In this document: one piece after another, positions 36,194 through 45,277 of the stretch
Layout: each line of letters begins with the position of its first letter
Position numbering within the stretch: position 1 is the stretch's first letter
Source: Aquibacillus sediminis
GTDB lineage: Bacteria > Bacillota > Bacilli > Bacillales > Amphibacillaceae
NCBI RefSeq assembly: GCF_005870085.1
Contig: NZ_SZNM01000007.1
Span: forward strand, 115,337-179,336
Length of the DNA stretch: 64,000 nt
Direction of reading: 5' to 3'
Made by a program: the position numbers and the translations under genes
The notes under the pieces: generated by a model
Databases searched by the model: none
What the model was told of the DNA's origin: nothing
What the model saw: the letters and a program-made list of their open reading frames with translations, nothing else

Positions 36194-37087
36194 TTATCTT
36201 CCTGTCTTTTTACTTGCCAAATAATCTTTCAACAATGTCTTTGCCTGTTGTTTTTCTTTATCTTGATCGATAGCTTTTACTTCTTGAGGTTTAGGCTTCT
36301 TATCCTTGCTTTCAAACCAATCAGGAATCACTTCTTGTTTTGCATGCTGTTTATTTCGAAACTTCTGTCGTTGTTTTTCTCGGAAGGCTTTCTCATTCTC
36401 CTCGATTTGTGCCACTGTCGTGAAGTTACTTTCCTCCCACTTTTTTAAAATCCCTTTCACAAACGCCCAATTCGCTTTGTTTTGCTCCAGTGCACGTTTC
36501 ATGGCTTCCATGACGATTTCATCACTTAGTTTGTTCACCCATGTATGCAGTTCTGTTTGCATATATGGCGGTAGGTCCGCTTCGATATTTTCTAGATAAA
36601 ATGTTTCGCTTTCAGTAGTAGTACTAAAACTATTACCACTACTTACTACAAAATCTTTAGATCCTTTTAATGGGGTTGGTTTGTGTTCTTGTTTGTCGTC
36701 GTTTTTCTGACCTTCAAGTTGTACTTCTGTGGGTGTGGGATCTGGTGTGGTTCTATTGTTGGGTGTGTTGTTGTCATGATTGTGGTATGTCAATTGATCT
36801 TCAGTTGTAACCAGACTAATCATTTGATAATTAGGGCACAAATTTCCACCTCGTGGCAAGAATAGGATGAACCCTTCTTTTTCAAGTTCTGCTCTAGCTT
36901 TTTTGAAGGTGCCAGCATTGATTTGTGACTTTGCACATAACACAGTTTCCGTCGCGGTAAATTGCTTCTTCCATCCTGCTTTTAACTTCACTTGCATCAT
37001 TGCGTGCCAAAGGAGAATCGCTGGTCTAGATAGGTTAGTATATTCCAATCGGTCGTAAAAAGCTTTTGTTTCTTCAATATAATTCAA
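36194..37087 (-). CDS. DnaD-domain replication protein (phage/plasmid type)
   Basis: 297 residues. The N-terminal 95 residues are a winged-helix-like domain (S-R-P-A-I-L-L-W-H-A-M-M, then A-G-T-F-K-K-A-R-A-E-L-E-K-E-G-F-I). After a Thr/Pro-rich linker (about 105-150) comes the DnaB_2/DnaD domain, with A-L-E-Q-N-K-A-N-W-A-F-V-K-G-I-L-K-K-W-E (about 200-220), the hallmark C-terminal helix motif, and a basic Lys/Gln-rich tail. Proteins of this build open replication in phages and mobile elements. No helicase loader or origin is next to it, so it is probably a prophage or element remnant. Confidence 0.75.
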   Translation of the reverse strand: MNYIEETKAFYDRLEYTNLSRPAILLWHAMMQVKLKAGWKKQFTATETVLCAKSQINAGTFKKARAELEKEGFILFLPRGGNLCPNYQMISLVTTEDQLTYHNHDNNTPNNRTTPDPTPTEVQLEGQKNDDKQEHKPTPLKGSKDFVVSSGNSFSTTTESETFYLENIEADLPPYMQTELHTWVNKLSDEIVMEAMKRALEQNKANWAFVKGILKKWEESNFTTVAQIEENEKAFREKQRQKFRNKQHAKQEVIPDWFESKDKKPKPQEVKAIDQDKEKQQAKTLLKDYLASKKTGR

Positions 37088-37113
37088 TCGGATCGTTCCT
37101 TCCTATTTATAAA

Positions 37114-37605
37114 TTAAATGGTGAAACGCTGTTGCTGGAATGAAGCAAAGTGCAAAATACAGATGGCGGTGCGTTGCATTTGTTTTTCTAACGAATGGTG
37201 AGATGTTTTCATAGGTAGATGTTGGCCATCTTTAAACGTGATCATCGATTGAATGGTAGAGTCTTCATTGGAGCTATATGGCTCAATCGATTGAACATGA
37301 TGGTAAAAAATCCAATGACAGTCATAGTCAGTAGGTGCTTGGGTTGGAAATGTAAAGATGTTTTTCATCGGGCAAATAGGGATAGGGACTTTACGTTTCA
37401 CACCCATTTGATAGTTCACAGCTTTCCGCCGACCTTCATATGTTGAATATCCATCCAAACAAGCAGATTTAATAATTTGTATGGCTGGCTGCTGGACGAA
37501 CAGTTGCCGTCCAGCCTCTAATACAATGGTATCGTATTCGATGTGATAAGCAGGTATAAGGGCCATTGTTCGCTCATTCACATGATAGTTCGGAATCGTT
37601 TTCAT
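37114..37605 (-). CDS. comK: Short ComK-like competence regulator
   Basis: 163 residues. Y-H-V-N-E-R-T-M-A-L-I-P, then T-I-V-L-E and the S-C/A-C-L-D-G-Y-S-T-Y-E-G-R-R-K-A block, plus P-I-C-P-M-K-N-I-F-T-F-P-T and W-I-F-Y-H-H-V, follow ComK in order. B. subtilis ComK has about 192 residues; this one lacks the last part, needed there for activation and MecA binding. It starts in a 4-base overlap with the XRE gene (ATGA, 37602-37605). It may be a second, shortened ComK copy carried by a mobile unit. Confidence 0.7.
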   Translation of the reverse strand: MKTIPNYHVNERTMALIPAYHIEYDTIVLEAGRQLFVQQPAIQIIKSACLDGYSTYEGRRKAVNYQMGVKRKVPIPICPMKNIFTFPTQAPTDYDCHWIFYHHVQSIEPYSSNEDSTIQSMITFKDGQHLPMKTSHHSLEKQMQRTAICILHFASFQQQRFTI

Positions 37606-37868
37606 TTTAGTGGTCCGTTAATCTTTATTTGATCGACCTCAGCCCAGAATGCATCGTGGCTCATATGTAAAGCAATAATAATTTTTTTAAGTGTCCAACT
37701 ACCAGGTAGGCATTTTCCTCGCTCGATTCTTTCTAAGCAATCCTTGCTAATACTTGCCTCATTAGCAAGGTGATGGATGGACAATTTACGACCGTTCTTT
37801 TTGATTGCTTGGCGATTTGAACGGATCACAGTACCAATCGCAACCTTTTTCATTTCCATTTCTGTCAT
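37602..37868 (-). CDS. XRE-family helix-turn-helix regulator
   Basis: 88 residues; ATG 37853 (MKKVAIG) is an alternative start. The helix-turn-helix reads L-S-I-H-H-L-A-N-E-A-S-I-S-K-D-C-L-E-R-I-E-R-G-K (about 29-52). Overlaps the comK-like gene by 4 bases, so the two are co-translated; it may set the timing of the ComK-like protein. Its own promoter region is AT-rich and upstream at 37869 onward. Confidence 0.75.
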   Translation of the reverse strand: MTEMEMKKVAIGTVIRSNRQAIKKNGRKLSIHHLANEASISKDCLERIERGKCLPGSWTLKKIIIALHMSHDAFWAEVDQIKINGPLK

Positions 37869-38242
37869 TTAATACGCTCCTTTGTGTTAAATTTAAAATA
37901 CTCTATTATTATCTATCGAATAGTAAAAAATTACCACGGCTTACAGGTCGGTTTTTGGCAAGAATTAATGAACATTTTGTGAAAAATAGATTTTAGTAGT
38001 GGTAACAAGACAATCTGAAAATGAGATTATTTTATTTTTAGTGAATCTAACCAGAAACTATTGGTTGAGTGCTGAATGGTTAAGGGGAACATTACAAAGG
38101 AGACGGGACAAGGGGCACTCTGTCCTTGTTATTGTCGGTCTTAATTTATACCGATTATATTAAACTAAAAAAGAATTAGGGTTTTAAAAATGATAGATGT
38201 ACAAACACCGAACCTAGCAGGAGTAAAGTCAGTGATGATTAG
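37869..38242. other. Intergenic region with one GGGACA repeat
   Basis: AT-rich, no supported gene. A copy of the dispersed repeat lies at 38105-38125 (GGGACAAGGGGCACTCTGTCC). Confidence 0.45.
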
Positions 38243-38536
38243 TTGGATTTTTACCAACTTTATGATGCAATCTACGACATTCTACCTGAGGAAGGGGAGG
38301 ATAGACCGTTTGACGAGGATAGATTGCGATTGCTTGGGTTTTGCTATGATTTACGGCATGCAAAGGCTGGTCACAAAGAGTTTACTTATGTTGATAATGG
38401 ATTAAATCCAGGTTCGATGTACGAGCTAGAAGTTGTGGGGAGTCAGAAGAACTTATATTTTTCCTTTTCCACTTATTATCCTGGGATACTGTTTGTGATG
38501 ATGGCATTAACCTACGCAAATAGAGGACCAGGATAA
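38243..38536 (+). CDS. Hypothetical protein, 97 aa, possibly partial
   Basis: From TTG 38243 the frame gives a coherent acidic-aromatic protein: M-D-F-Y-Q-L-Y-D-A-I-Y-D-I-L-P-E-E-G, G-F-C-Y-D-L-R-H-A-K-A-G-H-K, Y-F-S-F-S-T-Y-Y-P-G. The residue mix looks coding, but the ribosome-binding site is poor and a short frame (MIDVQTPNLAGV, 38190) with better start signals overlaps it one frame away, so a frameshift near 38240 is possible. No family recognised. Confidence 0.35.
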   Translation: MDFYQLYDAIYDILPEEGEDRPFDEDRLRLLGFCYDLRHAKAGHKEFTYVDNGLNPGSMYELEVVGSQKNLYFSFSTYYPGILFVMMALTYANRGPG

Positions 38537-38614
38537 AAGCGAGCTTTCCCCTAGGCGCTCAATCTAAGGAGGGAGTGCCTGTTAATATTGCCTGCAAGAA
38601 ATATAAACAGCTAA

Positions 38615-39439
38615 TTACCAATTCTGCATTTCTTTCATTTGATGGATATACGTAATAAATTCGCGAGGAGAGAAATAGCCAAAATTCCGAAAATCATTAA
38701 TAAGATGTGACTGATCAAAGTACCCGTTTTTATACACAATATCGTCTATCTCCATTCCCCTTCTTAACATATACAATGATTTTTGAAAGCGAATAATTTT
38801 ACTGAAATTTTTTGGAGATATACCGATGCTATTCGTAAATTTATTTCTTATATACTTATCCGAATAGCCTACACTATTCGTCACTTGTTTCAATGTAATG
38901 TTGCCGTTATGGGTAATAATTGTATCGAGTAGATAATTTGTGAGTTGATGATCCTTGGTAGTTGGTGTGATTAGTGTACCGATGGTTGTTTCGAATATCC
39001 GAATACGTTCATAAAAGTTTTTATGTGATAGCATACAATCGATCCTAGGATTGATGTCGTTTGACAAATCGGATAATGGCATGTGAGTGCTTATTAAATC
39101 TTTTATATTAAAATTTTTAGATTTAATGCCATATCCAGGTGGAATTCGAACACCAAAGTAGGTCTCTCCAGGTGTGAATGGTACGAATGTACAAGTTAGA
39201 ACAGTTCCAAACACATGAACAGTTGGAGTTGCTTCGTTACAACAAAAAATGATATCTAAACATCCATCTGGAACAGCGGGCAAAGTGTCTACTGTATTTT
39301 TCATTAGTGTAAATTGATAGAACAGTAGTGGTATTTGATTTAGTCGGTTCATTTGCCAATGTTGCACATAGTCGGTGGTGTCTGTTTCAAAATTTGGCTG
39401 TAAGTATAGGTTTACATGATGCGCTGTTTGATTCTCCAT
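38615..39439 (-). CDS. AraC-family transcription regulator
   Basis: 274 residues, AAAGGAGG before ATG 39439. The C-terminal AraC double helix-turn-helix is seen (N-I-T-L-K-Q-V-T-N-S-V-G-Y-S-D-K-Y-I-R-N-K-F at about 180-200; I-D-D-I-V-Y-K-N-G-Y-F-D-Q-S-H-L-I-N-D-F-R-N-F-G-Y at about 228-255). The N-terminal part (D-G-C-L-D-I-I-F-C) is the sensor type common in amine/aromatic regulators. Divergent from the amine oxidase operon, which it most likely activates in response to an amine. A GlnR-type box lies on its ribosome-binding site. Confidence 0.85.
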   Translation of the reverse strand: MENQTAHHVNLYLQPNFETDTTDYVQHWQMNRLNQIPLLFYQFTLMKNTVDTLPAVPDGCLDIIFCCNEATPTVHVFGTVLTCTFVPFTPGETYFGVRIPPGYGIKSKNFNIKDLISTHMPLSDLSNDINPRIDCMLSHKNFYERIRIFETTIGTLITPTTKDHQLTNYLLDTIITHNGNITLKQVTNSVGYSDKYIRNKFTNSIGISPKNFSKIIRFQKSLYMLRRGMEIDDIVYKNGYFDQSHLINDFRNFGYFSPREFITYIHQMKEMQNW

Positions 39440-39718
39440 TGTGACCTCCTTTTACAACAATATCTACATACTAAAAATAGAATAAAACGACCAGTAAATC
39501 TATTGGTTTGTTAGAAAGCATGACAAGATCTCCCCATATTTATTGCAAACTGAAAAAAATTTAATAATTTTTATAAGCAACACTAGCAATAGTGTAAGCG
39601 GATTACTATATTTTTAATTTTCAGTTTATTCCGTTTTTTACAATCACTTCTATCTGCTTATTTTCTATACTTGATTTAACGATAAGTTAAAAAAGTAATG
39701 GAAAGGGAGCGAGAGTAT
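39440..39718. promoter_or_regulatory. Divergent control region of araC-type regulator and amine oxidase operon
   Basis: TGTGACCTCCTTTTACA (39440-39456) fits TGTNAN7TNACA, the GlnR/TnrA box, and covers the regulator's ribosome-binding site. A perfect 6-bp inverted repeat ACACTA-GCAA-TAGTGT is at 39580-39595, flanked by longer loose repeats (AAACTGAAAA at 39547, its complement near 39625). TGTAAGCG at 39593 resembles half of a cre site. These are likely operator elements; the promoters themselves are not clear. Confidence 0.5.
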
Positions 39719-41644
39719 ATGAGTGAGACATTAACATTAGTCAATCATCCATTAGAACCGTTAACTACAGAAGAGGTTAGGGTAGCAACAAGTGTCATTA
39801 AAAAAGAAAAGGAGCTTTCAGACACGTTTCGATTTGTGAGTGTAAGCTTATATGAGCCAGCAAAAGATGTTGTACTTAATTTTAAAGAGGGAGATGCAAT
39901 AAAGCGAGATGCTTTTCTGATTCTATTAGATAATAAAGAAGAAAAAACATATGAGGCAACTGTTTCTATTAATGAAGAAAAAGTAACATCGTGGAAACAT
40001 GTTCCAGGTGTACAGCCACCAATTATGGAGGATGAATTTCTAGCATGTGAAACAGTTGTGAAAAATGACCCACAAATGCAGGAATCCTTTATAAAAAGAG
40101 GGATCACAGATTTTGATTTGGTGATGGCGGATCCATGGTCAGCTGGAAATTTTGGTATTGAAGAAGAGGAAGGGAAGCGTATTGCTCGTACGATTTGCTG
40201 GTTGAAAACATCGAAACATGATAATGGTTATGCTCGACCTATTTCAGGGCTACACGCTTTTGTTGATCTAAACAAAATGGAAGTTATCAAAGTTGTGGAT
40301 CATGGTGTGGTTCCTATCCCGCCAAATGATGGTAAATATGATCCTGAAGGTGTAGGAAAGTTGCGTGAGGATATTAAACCTTTGGATATTATCCAACCAG
40401 AAGGCCCAAGCTTTTCGATCAATGGACATGAGATTAGTTGGCAAAAATGGAAAATTCGCTTTGGTTTCAACCCTAGAGAAGGACTGGTATTACATACGGT
40501 CAGTTATACAGACAAAGGGGAAGAACGACCAATCATGTATCGTGCTTCATTATCAGAAATGGTAGTACCATATGGTGATCCGGCTGACCCAGTAAATCGA
40601 AACAATGCCTTTGATGTTGGGGAATATGGTGTTGGAATGTTAGCCAATCCTTTGGAACTTGGTTGTGATTGCTTAGGAGAAATCCAATATTTTGATGCTG
40701 TACTTGCAGATAGTAATGGGGACCCTGCAACCATTCCAAATGCGATTTGTCTCCATGAAGAGGATTATGGAATTCTGTGGAAGCATACGGATTTTCGAAC
40801 TGGAAAAGTCGAAGTAAGACGTTCTCGTCGTTTAGTTTTATCTAGTATTTCAACGGTTGGAAATTATGAATATGGTTTCTTCTGGTATTTCTATCAGGAC
40901 GGAAATATTGAATATGAGGTGAAGCTAACAGGGATTCTTCACACAAAAGCGATCGCGGCTGGGGAAACGCCAAAATATGGAAACTTATTGGCTCCACAAT
41001 TAGATGGGCCGAATCATCAGCATTTCTTTAATGTTCGTTTGGATATGATGGTCGATGGAACGAATAACTCGGTTGTTGAGGTTAATACGGAAAGCGATCA
41101 ACCAGGTAAGCATAATCCATTTGGAAATGCATTTATTGCTAAGTCAACGACATTTGAACAAGAATTTGATGCGGTCAGAAAAGTGAATGTGGAGTCTGCA
41201 AGATACTGGAAAATAACAAATCCGAATACGAAGAATATTGTTGGTCAGCCTGTTGGTTACAAATTGTTCCCAGGTGAAAATGCCGTTCCATATGCGCAGA
41301 AAGACTCTAGTATCATGAAACGAGCTGGATTTATCTCTAACCACTTGTGGGTAACACCTTATGATCAGAGTGAAAAATATGCGGCAGGTGATTATCCAAA
41401 TCAGCATGAAGGAGGAGAGGGTTTACCGAAGTGGATCCAGCAAAATCGATCAATTGAAAACACAGATGTTGTTGTTTGGTATACGATGGGACACCATCAT
41501 GTGACTCGTCCAGAGGATTGGCCAATCATGCCAGCGGCCTATATGGGATTTGCGTTGAAACCAGTAGGGTTCTTTGACCAAAATCCATCGATTGATGTAC
41601 CACCTTCCAAACCAAAGCATGGAAGCCATTGTGCACATGAATAA
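39719..41644 (+). CDS. Copper-containing primary-amine oxidase
   Basis: 641 residues from ATG 39719 (GGGAGCGAG upstream; ATG 39698 precedes that site and is less likely). The enzyme oxidises primary amines to aldehyde, ammonia and hydrogen peroxide. The topaquinone site S-T-V-G-N-Y-E-Y-G-F has Tyr383 in the invariant N-Y-D/E context, and copper ligands are H-Q-H (near 440) and the late H-H-H-V-T-R-P-E-D-W-P (near 598). The catalytic Asp region and D2/D3 domains are present. No signal peptide. First gene of an operon with a membrane protein and permease; the ammonia released links it to nitrogen supply. Confidence 0.9.
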   Translation: MSETLTLVNHPLEPLTTEEVRVATSVIKKEKELSDTFRFVSVSLYEPAKDVVLNFKEGDAIKRDAFLILLDNKEEKTYEATVSINEEKVTSWKHVPGVQPPIMEDEFLACETVVKNDPQMQESFIKRGITDFDLVMADPWSAGNFGIEEEEGKRIARTICWLKTSKHDNGYARPISGLHAFVDLNKMEVIKVVDHGVVPIPPNDGKYDPEGVGKLREDIKPLDIIQPEGPSFSINGHEISWQKWKIRFGFNPREGLVLHTVSYTDKGEERPIMYRASLSEMVVPYGDPADPVNRNNAFDVGEYGVGMLANPLELGCDCLGEIQYFDAVLADSNGDPATIPNAICLHEEDYGILWKHTDFRTGKVEVRRSRRLVLSSISTVGNYEYGFFWYFYQDGNIEYEVKLTGILHTKAIAAGETPKYGNLLAPQLDGPNHQHFFNVRLDMMVDGTNNSVVEVNTESDQPGKHNPFGNAFIAKSTTFEQEFDAVRKVNVESARYWKITNPNTKNIVGQPVGYKLFPGENAVPYAQKDSSIMKRAGFISNHLWVTPYDQSEKYAAGDYPNQHEGGEGLPKWIQQNRSIENTDVVVWYTMGHHHVTRPEDWPIMPAAYMGFALKPVGFFDQNPSIDVPPSKPKHGSHCAHE

Positions 41645-41649
41645 GTGCG

Positions 41650-41673
41650 AAGGGTTGGTTCACCAACCCTTCT
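41650..41673 (+). terminator. Hairpin after the amine oxidase gene
   Basis: AAGGGTTGGT / ACCAACCCTT with a two-base centre and a short TCT tail; likely a partial terminator or message-stability hairpin before the membrane-protein gene. Confidence 0.6.
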
Positions 41674-41926
41674 GATTCGGATTTAAGCTTAACTTTTAAA
41701 AGAGAAGCGGAGACAAAAGTGATATTCCAGGAGTGATGGCTGATCGTTTTGGAAGTTAGGTGTACAAGGGTAGGAAATTAATGATTTGTATAACTGTACT
41801 CAGTATTAACAAACATAGAGCAGCTCATTATTTTGATTTACAAAAATTTAAATAGTAATTCAACTAGTGAGCTTGCTCTATTTTTATTTAACCATACAAA
41901 TTTACTTTTAAAGGTGGATGGGATCC

Positions 41927-42412
41927 ATGCTAATTTTCAGTTTCATTTTTGTAAGTTTCGTTACAATTATCTGTATTGGAAAACTCTATCAAGTCAAGCA
42001 CTCCATCAAAGATTCTTCCACTCATACCCATGTTATTGTCATGGCAGTCAGTATGATTACGTCTTTAACGTTTGGTATTCTACTCGGCCTCATGTTTAAA
42101 CAAGATCTAATTACCTCTACCATCATATCGACGCTTATAGGGTTAGGTATTGGTTACATCGTTGGACGCCCATTCGATCAAATCACTAGTTTGGCTGGAC
42201 TAGTAGAGGGTGTGATGGGAGCAATGATGGGTGCTATGACAGGGTCTATGGTCCATATGGCTCCAAACCATCTAGTGTTTATTATGTTTGTCAATCTTGT
42301 GTTTTTGGTTGTTTGTACTAGTTTGTTCATGGTTTTGCATCGTTTTATGAAGAAATCAAAAGAAATGAAAACAAAGACGGTAGATATCCCAACAAAGTCT
42401 ATTAGTTTGTAA
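41927..42412 (+). CDS. Small membrane protein of unknown function
   Basis: About 161 residues; ATG 41927 is preferred because AAAGGTGG is 9 bases upstream, while ATG 41918 abuts it. Four to five membrane helices (about 1-20, 42-62, 65-85, 95-120 with G-x-x-x-G/M-x-G motifs such as V-M-G-A-M-M-G-A-M-T-G-S-M, and 125-148) and a Lys-rich cytoplasmic tail. No family recognised; the Gly/Met-rich segment with several Met and His residues could handle copper, which the neighbouring amine oxidase needs (inference). Confidence 0.6.
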   Translation: MLIFSFIFVSFVTIICIGKLYQVKHSIKDSSTHTHVIVMAVSMITSLTFGILLGLMFKQDLITSTIISTLIGLGIGYIVGRPFDQITSLAGLVEGVMGAMMGAMTGSMVHMAPNHLVFIMFVNLVFLVVCTSLFMVLHRFMKKSKEMKTKTVDIPTKSISL

Positions 42413-42445
42413 CAAAATATATTTATAGAGTAGGGAGAGGATCGT

Positions 42446-43855
42446 TTGGTAACGTTAAAACAGAAATTAGGATTTTGGCAGGCTTATGCGACGGCTACTG
42501 GGTTAGTTGTTGCAGGTTCAACGATGGTGACGCTTGGGAATAGTATGGGGCTGGCAGGACCGGCTTTTATTGTTTCGACTTTCTTAGCAATGATCATTAG
42601 TATCATTATCGCTTTATCCTATGCAGAACTGGCTTCCATTTTACCTGGGGCTGGTATGATTGGTGATTACACAACTGTTGCGATGGGAAAATTTATGTCG
42701 ATTGTAGCCGTCCTTGGAGGTTATTTTGTATTAGTCGCGACAGTTGGTGCAGCAGAAACGATGACAGCAGGTTTTGCTGTGCAGTCGTTACTTCCTGACA
42801 TAAATTTGACATTAGTAGCGGTTGCACTATTAACTTTCTTTTTAATTGTCAATTTACTAGGTGTGGAAGTGTTTGGTTCCATTCAAGTCTTTTTAACACT
42901 TGGAATTATGATAACATTAGCTGTTCTAGGTCTGTTTGGAATGTTCGATCTGTTTACAGCGAACACTCGTGTCCCAGTTGAATTTAACCCTGGTGGATGG
43001 AGTACCGTATTTCAATCATTGGCATTAGGGATTTGGTTATTTATCGGGATCGAATTCGTTGTACCAATGGTTGAGGAAGTCAAGGAGCCAAATAAAAATA
43101 TCCCTCGAGCGATGATCTTCGGATTGATTTCGATTTTTGTAGCAGATATGTTGTTTGGTCAAGCGATTGCTCGTTATATCGATCCAAATATTTTGGCATC
43201 ATCCGGTACACCACAAATTGAAGGTGCAAGGGCAATGCTTGGAAGCGCAGGTGCAACAGTAATGATCATTATAACGATCTTTGCAGCTGCAAGTTCAATA
43301 AACTCCAACTTTGCAGCGGTACCGAGAATGTTTTATGGATTGGCCCGGGATGGATTACTTCCGAAAGTTTTCGCTTATTTACATCCTAAATTTAGAACGC
43401 CATGGGTGAGTATTATTACCGTTTATTTATTGTTTTGTCTTCCGATTTTTGTCTTGCAAATTACATCTGAAATGCTTGGCGTTTTAGTGTTATCTGCCTG
43501 TACGACATGGTTAATTTCCTATATTATTGCACAACTAGATGTCATCATATTAAGACGCCGATATGCAGAAATCGAACGCCCGTTTAAATCTCCGTTTTAT
43601 CCATATACACAAATCATCGGTATTATCGCATGTTTGTATATGATTGTTACGATACACCCTGAAATGGCAATGAAGGTGCAAATTTATGCGATTGCTGGAA
43701 GCTTCATGCTTGGAATTTGTCTTTACGCATTTTTCTGGCTTAAATATAAGAATGAATCAATGTTTAAGCCTATGGACTTGTCGGAGAAAAAAGTCACAAT
43801 GAAGGAAGAGGTTGATGAGTTTCTACCTGAATTGGAAGCTGAACCAAAAATTTAA
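42446..43855 (+). CDS. APC-superfamily amine/amino-acid permease
   Basis: TTG 42446 follows AGGGAGAGG; 469 residues with about 12 membrane helices and the APC pattern near helix 1 (A-T-G-L-V-V-A-G-S-T-M-V) and L-S-Y-A-E-L-A-S-I-L-P-G-A-G. Later P-N-K-N-I-P-R-A-M and R-M-F-Y-G-L-A-R-D-G-L-L-P. The acidic cytoplasmic C-terminus has E-E-V-D-E-F-L-P-E-L-E. It lies between the amine oxidase and an unknown gene, so uptake of the amine substrate is the likely role. Confidence 0.85.
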   Translation: MVTLKQKLGFWQAYATATGLVVAGSTMVTLGNSMGLAGPAFIVSTFLAMIISIIIALSYAELASILPGAGMIGDYTTVAMGKFMSIVAVLGGYFVLVATVGAAETMTAGFAVQSLLPDINLTLVAVALLTFFLIVNLLGVEVFGSIQVFLTLGIMITLAVLGLFGMFDLFTANTRVPVEFNPGGWSTVFQSLALGIWLFIGIEFVVPMVEEVKEPNKNIPRAMIFGLISIFVADMLFGQAIARYIDPNILASSGTPQIEGARAMLGSAGATVMIIITIFAAASSINSNFAAVPRMFYGLARDGLLPKVFAYLHPKFRTPWVSIITVYLLFCLPIFVLQITSEMLGVLVLSACTTWLISYIIAQLDVIILRRRYAEIERPFKSPFYPYTQIIGIIACLYMIVTIHPEMAMKVQIYAIAGSFMLGICLYAFFWLKYKNESMFKPMDLSEKKVTMKEEVDEFLPELEAEPKI

Positions 43856-43870
43856 TGTGGAGTGATTACA

Positions 43871-44440
43871 ATGAAAATTTTTGGTAGTATTCATCAACGA
43901 GCGCGTAAGTATCTGATCGCGACGATAAAATTGTTTCATATAAAGTTAGATCAAGTAGGTGCACTCGCTTTCAAGGAAAAGAATAGTAATCAGGAAGCAA
44001 AATGGAGATTTGAATATAGGTTAACGAAAAGTTTTATCTCAAAAATTTATAAATTACATGCATCTTACACATTTCCAATTCATACAAACCGTGAAGATTT
44101 TTCGATTTCATGGGATTATCGAAATAAACAATGGAAATCAGAAGGGGGGAATAGTGATTACCTTAAGTTCCTGAATAAACATCAAATAGTGAAAAAAATA
44201 ATTCTATCAATGGATTTTGAAACCGTAAAAATTAAACAAGAACAAGGAAAATGTATTGTCACTTTAGTTCCTATCCCTGGTTCTTTCGTATTCATGTTAT
44301 TTCCACCAATGCAATATTTTCTTAAAATAAAGGAAAATGAAGTGGAATTAATGAAACAACTAGCTAATCGTGTTCAAGTAATTACAGATAATTTCTACTA
44401 TGAAGAAGACAGTGATCGTGTAGAAGTATTCAGTCATTGA
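43871..44440 (+). CDS. DUF3156-like protein, end of the amine oxidase operon
   Basis: ATG 43871 lies 10 bases after GGAG (GTG 43862 is possible); 189 residues. A beta-rich protein with a conserved-looking W-R-F-E-Y-R, F-P-I-H-T-N-R-E-D-F-S-I-S-W, and a C-terminal hydrophobic I-P-G-S-F-V-F-M-L-F-P-P. The layout recalls DUF3156, which I associate with amine permease loci, but this is from memory. Function unknown. A strong terminator follows. Confidence 0.5.
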   Translation: MKIFGSIHQRARKYLIATIKLFHIKLDQVGALAFKEKNSNQEAKWRFEYRLTKSFISKIYKLHASYTFPIHTNREDFSISWDYRNKQWKSEGGNSDYLKFLNKHQIVKKIILSMDFETVKIKQEQGKCIVTLVPIPGSFVFMLFPPMQYFLKIKENEVELMKQLANRVQVITDNFYYEEDSDRVEVFSH

Positions 44441-44441
44441 T

Positions 44442-44480
44442 AAAAGCAGGACATGAAAGTTGCTCATGTCCTGCTTTTTT
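44442..44480 (+). terminator. Terminator of the amine oxidase operon
   Basis: AAAAGCAGGACATGA / TCATGTCCTGCTTTT with an 8-base loop, ending in TTTTTT. Confidence 0.85.
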
Positions 44481-44578
44481 ACAGGATACGTAGCTAGTAT
44501 AAGATCATTAAATAAAGTTTTCATTAGTAACGTTAATTGTCCAAACTTTGATGGTGGTGGATATTTTTTGAAAGCAAT

Positions 44579-45131
44579 TTATGAGTAGTAATTAGTGATA
44601 TTTAAATGAGCTACTTGATAACCTAATACTTGTAATGATGTTTTCCACTTGGTTTTTAGATCGATATAGGCATCAGGATTTGTTATGGAAGTGATGCCCT
44701 GCATATCATTAAAGAATGATTCTTTAGGCAGCAAGAACGCACTTGCAAACTGATTGGGTTTCTTGCTCAAGGCTTTTATATTCTTTTCTGTCTAAACTAG
44801 TAAATTCCACACGATAGTGAAGTAACAGATGACCTAGTTCATGCGCAATATCAAAATTCCTACGGACAGCTGACCGCTTTAAATTTCCTAGCATAATAAA
44901 AGGGCGATCTTGTTTTGTCCATAAACTATAGGCGTCCGTCTCTTCGCCAATTGCTTTCTCAAAAATAAACACACCACTCTTTTCCACAAGGAACATAAGC
45001 TCATCATTGGTATCATGGTGTAACCCTAGCCGATGACGCGCTAAGCTAGCTACATATTTAATTTGTGACGCTTGATATTCATTAGAAGTATTCAAATATT
45101 CTACGACTTCATCTTTTAACAGAATCATCAA
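44579..45131 (-). pseudogene. ImmA/IrrE-type metallopeptidase, frameshifted and truncated
   Basis: The upstream frame (45131 to 44724) has the zinc protease motif F-D-I-A-H-E-L-G-H-L-L-L-H. The frame then changes: L-E-Q-E-... runs out, while the next frame continues P-N-Q-F-A-S-A-F-L-L-P-K-E-S-F, the invariant follow-on of this family. A single base change near 44770-44760 breaks the gene. The usual N-terminal XRE domain and the C-terminal end are also missing. ImmA-type proteases cleave phage or mobile-element repressors, so this is probably debris of an integrated element. Confidence 0.8.
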
Positions 45132-45204
45132 ACATAACGCTCCCCCCTTATCCAGAAGTTATTCAAAGAAGAGAGAAAATGTATACTTTTTTATAAGCAA
45201 AGGA

Positions 45205-45236
45205 TCCCCTATACCACTGGAACAACAAACCTGTCC
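45205..45236. repeat. Degenerate copy of the GGGACA repeat tail
   Basis: CCCTATACCACTGGAACAAC followed by AAACCTGTCCC matches the tail of the fuller copies at 49090 and 60028. Confidence 0.55.
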
Positions 45237-45277
45237 CTAATTCCCGAAAAAGTTGGTACTTTTTTCCTGTTATGCAA

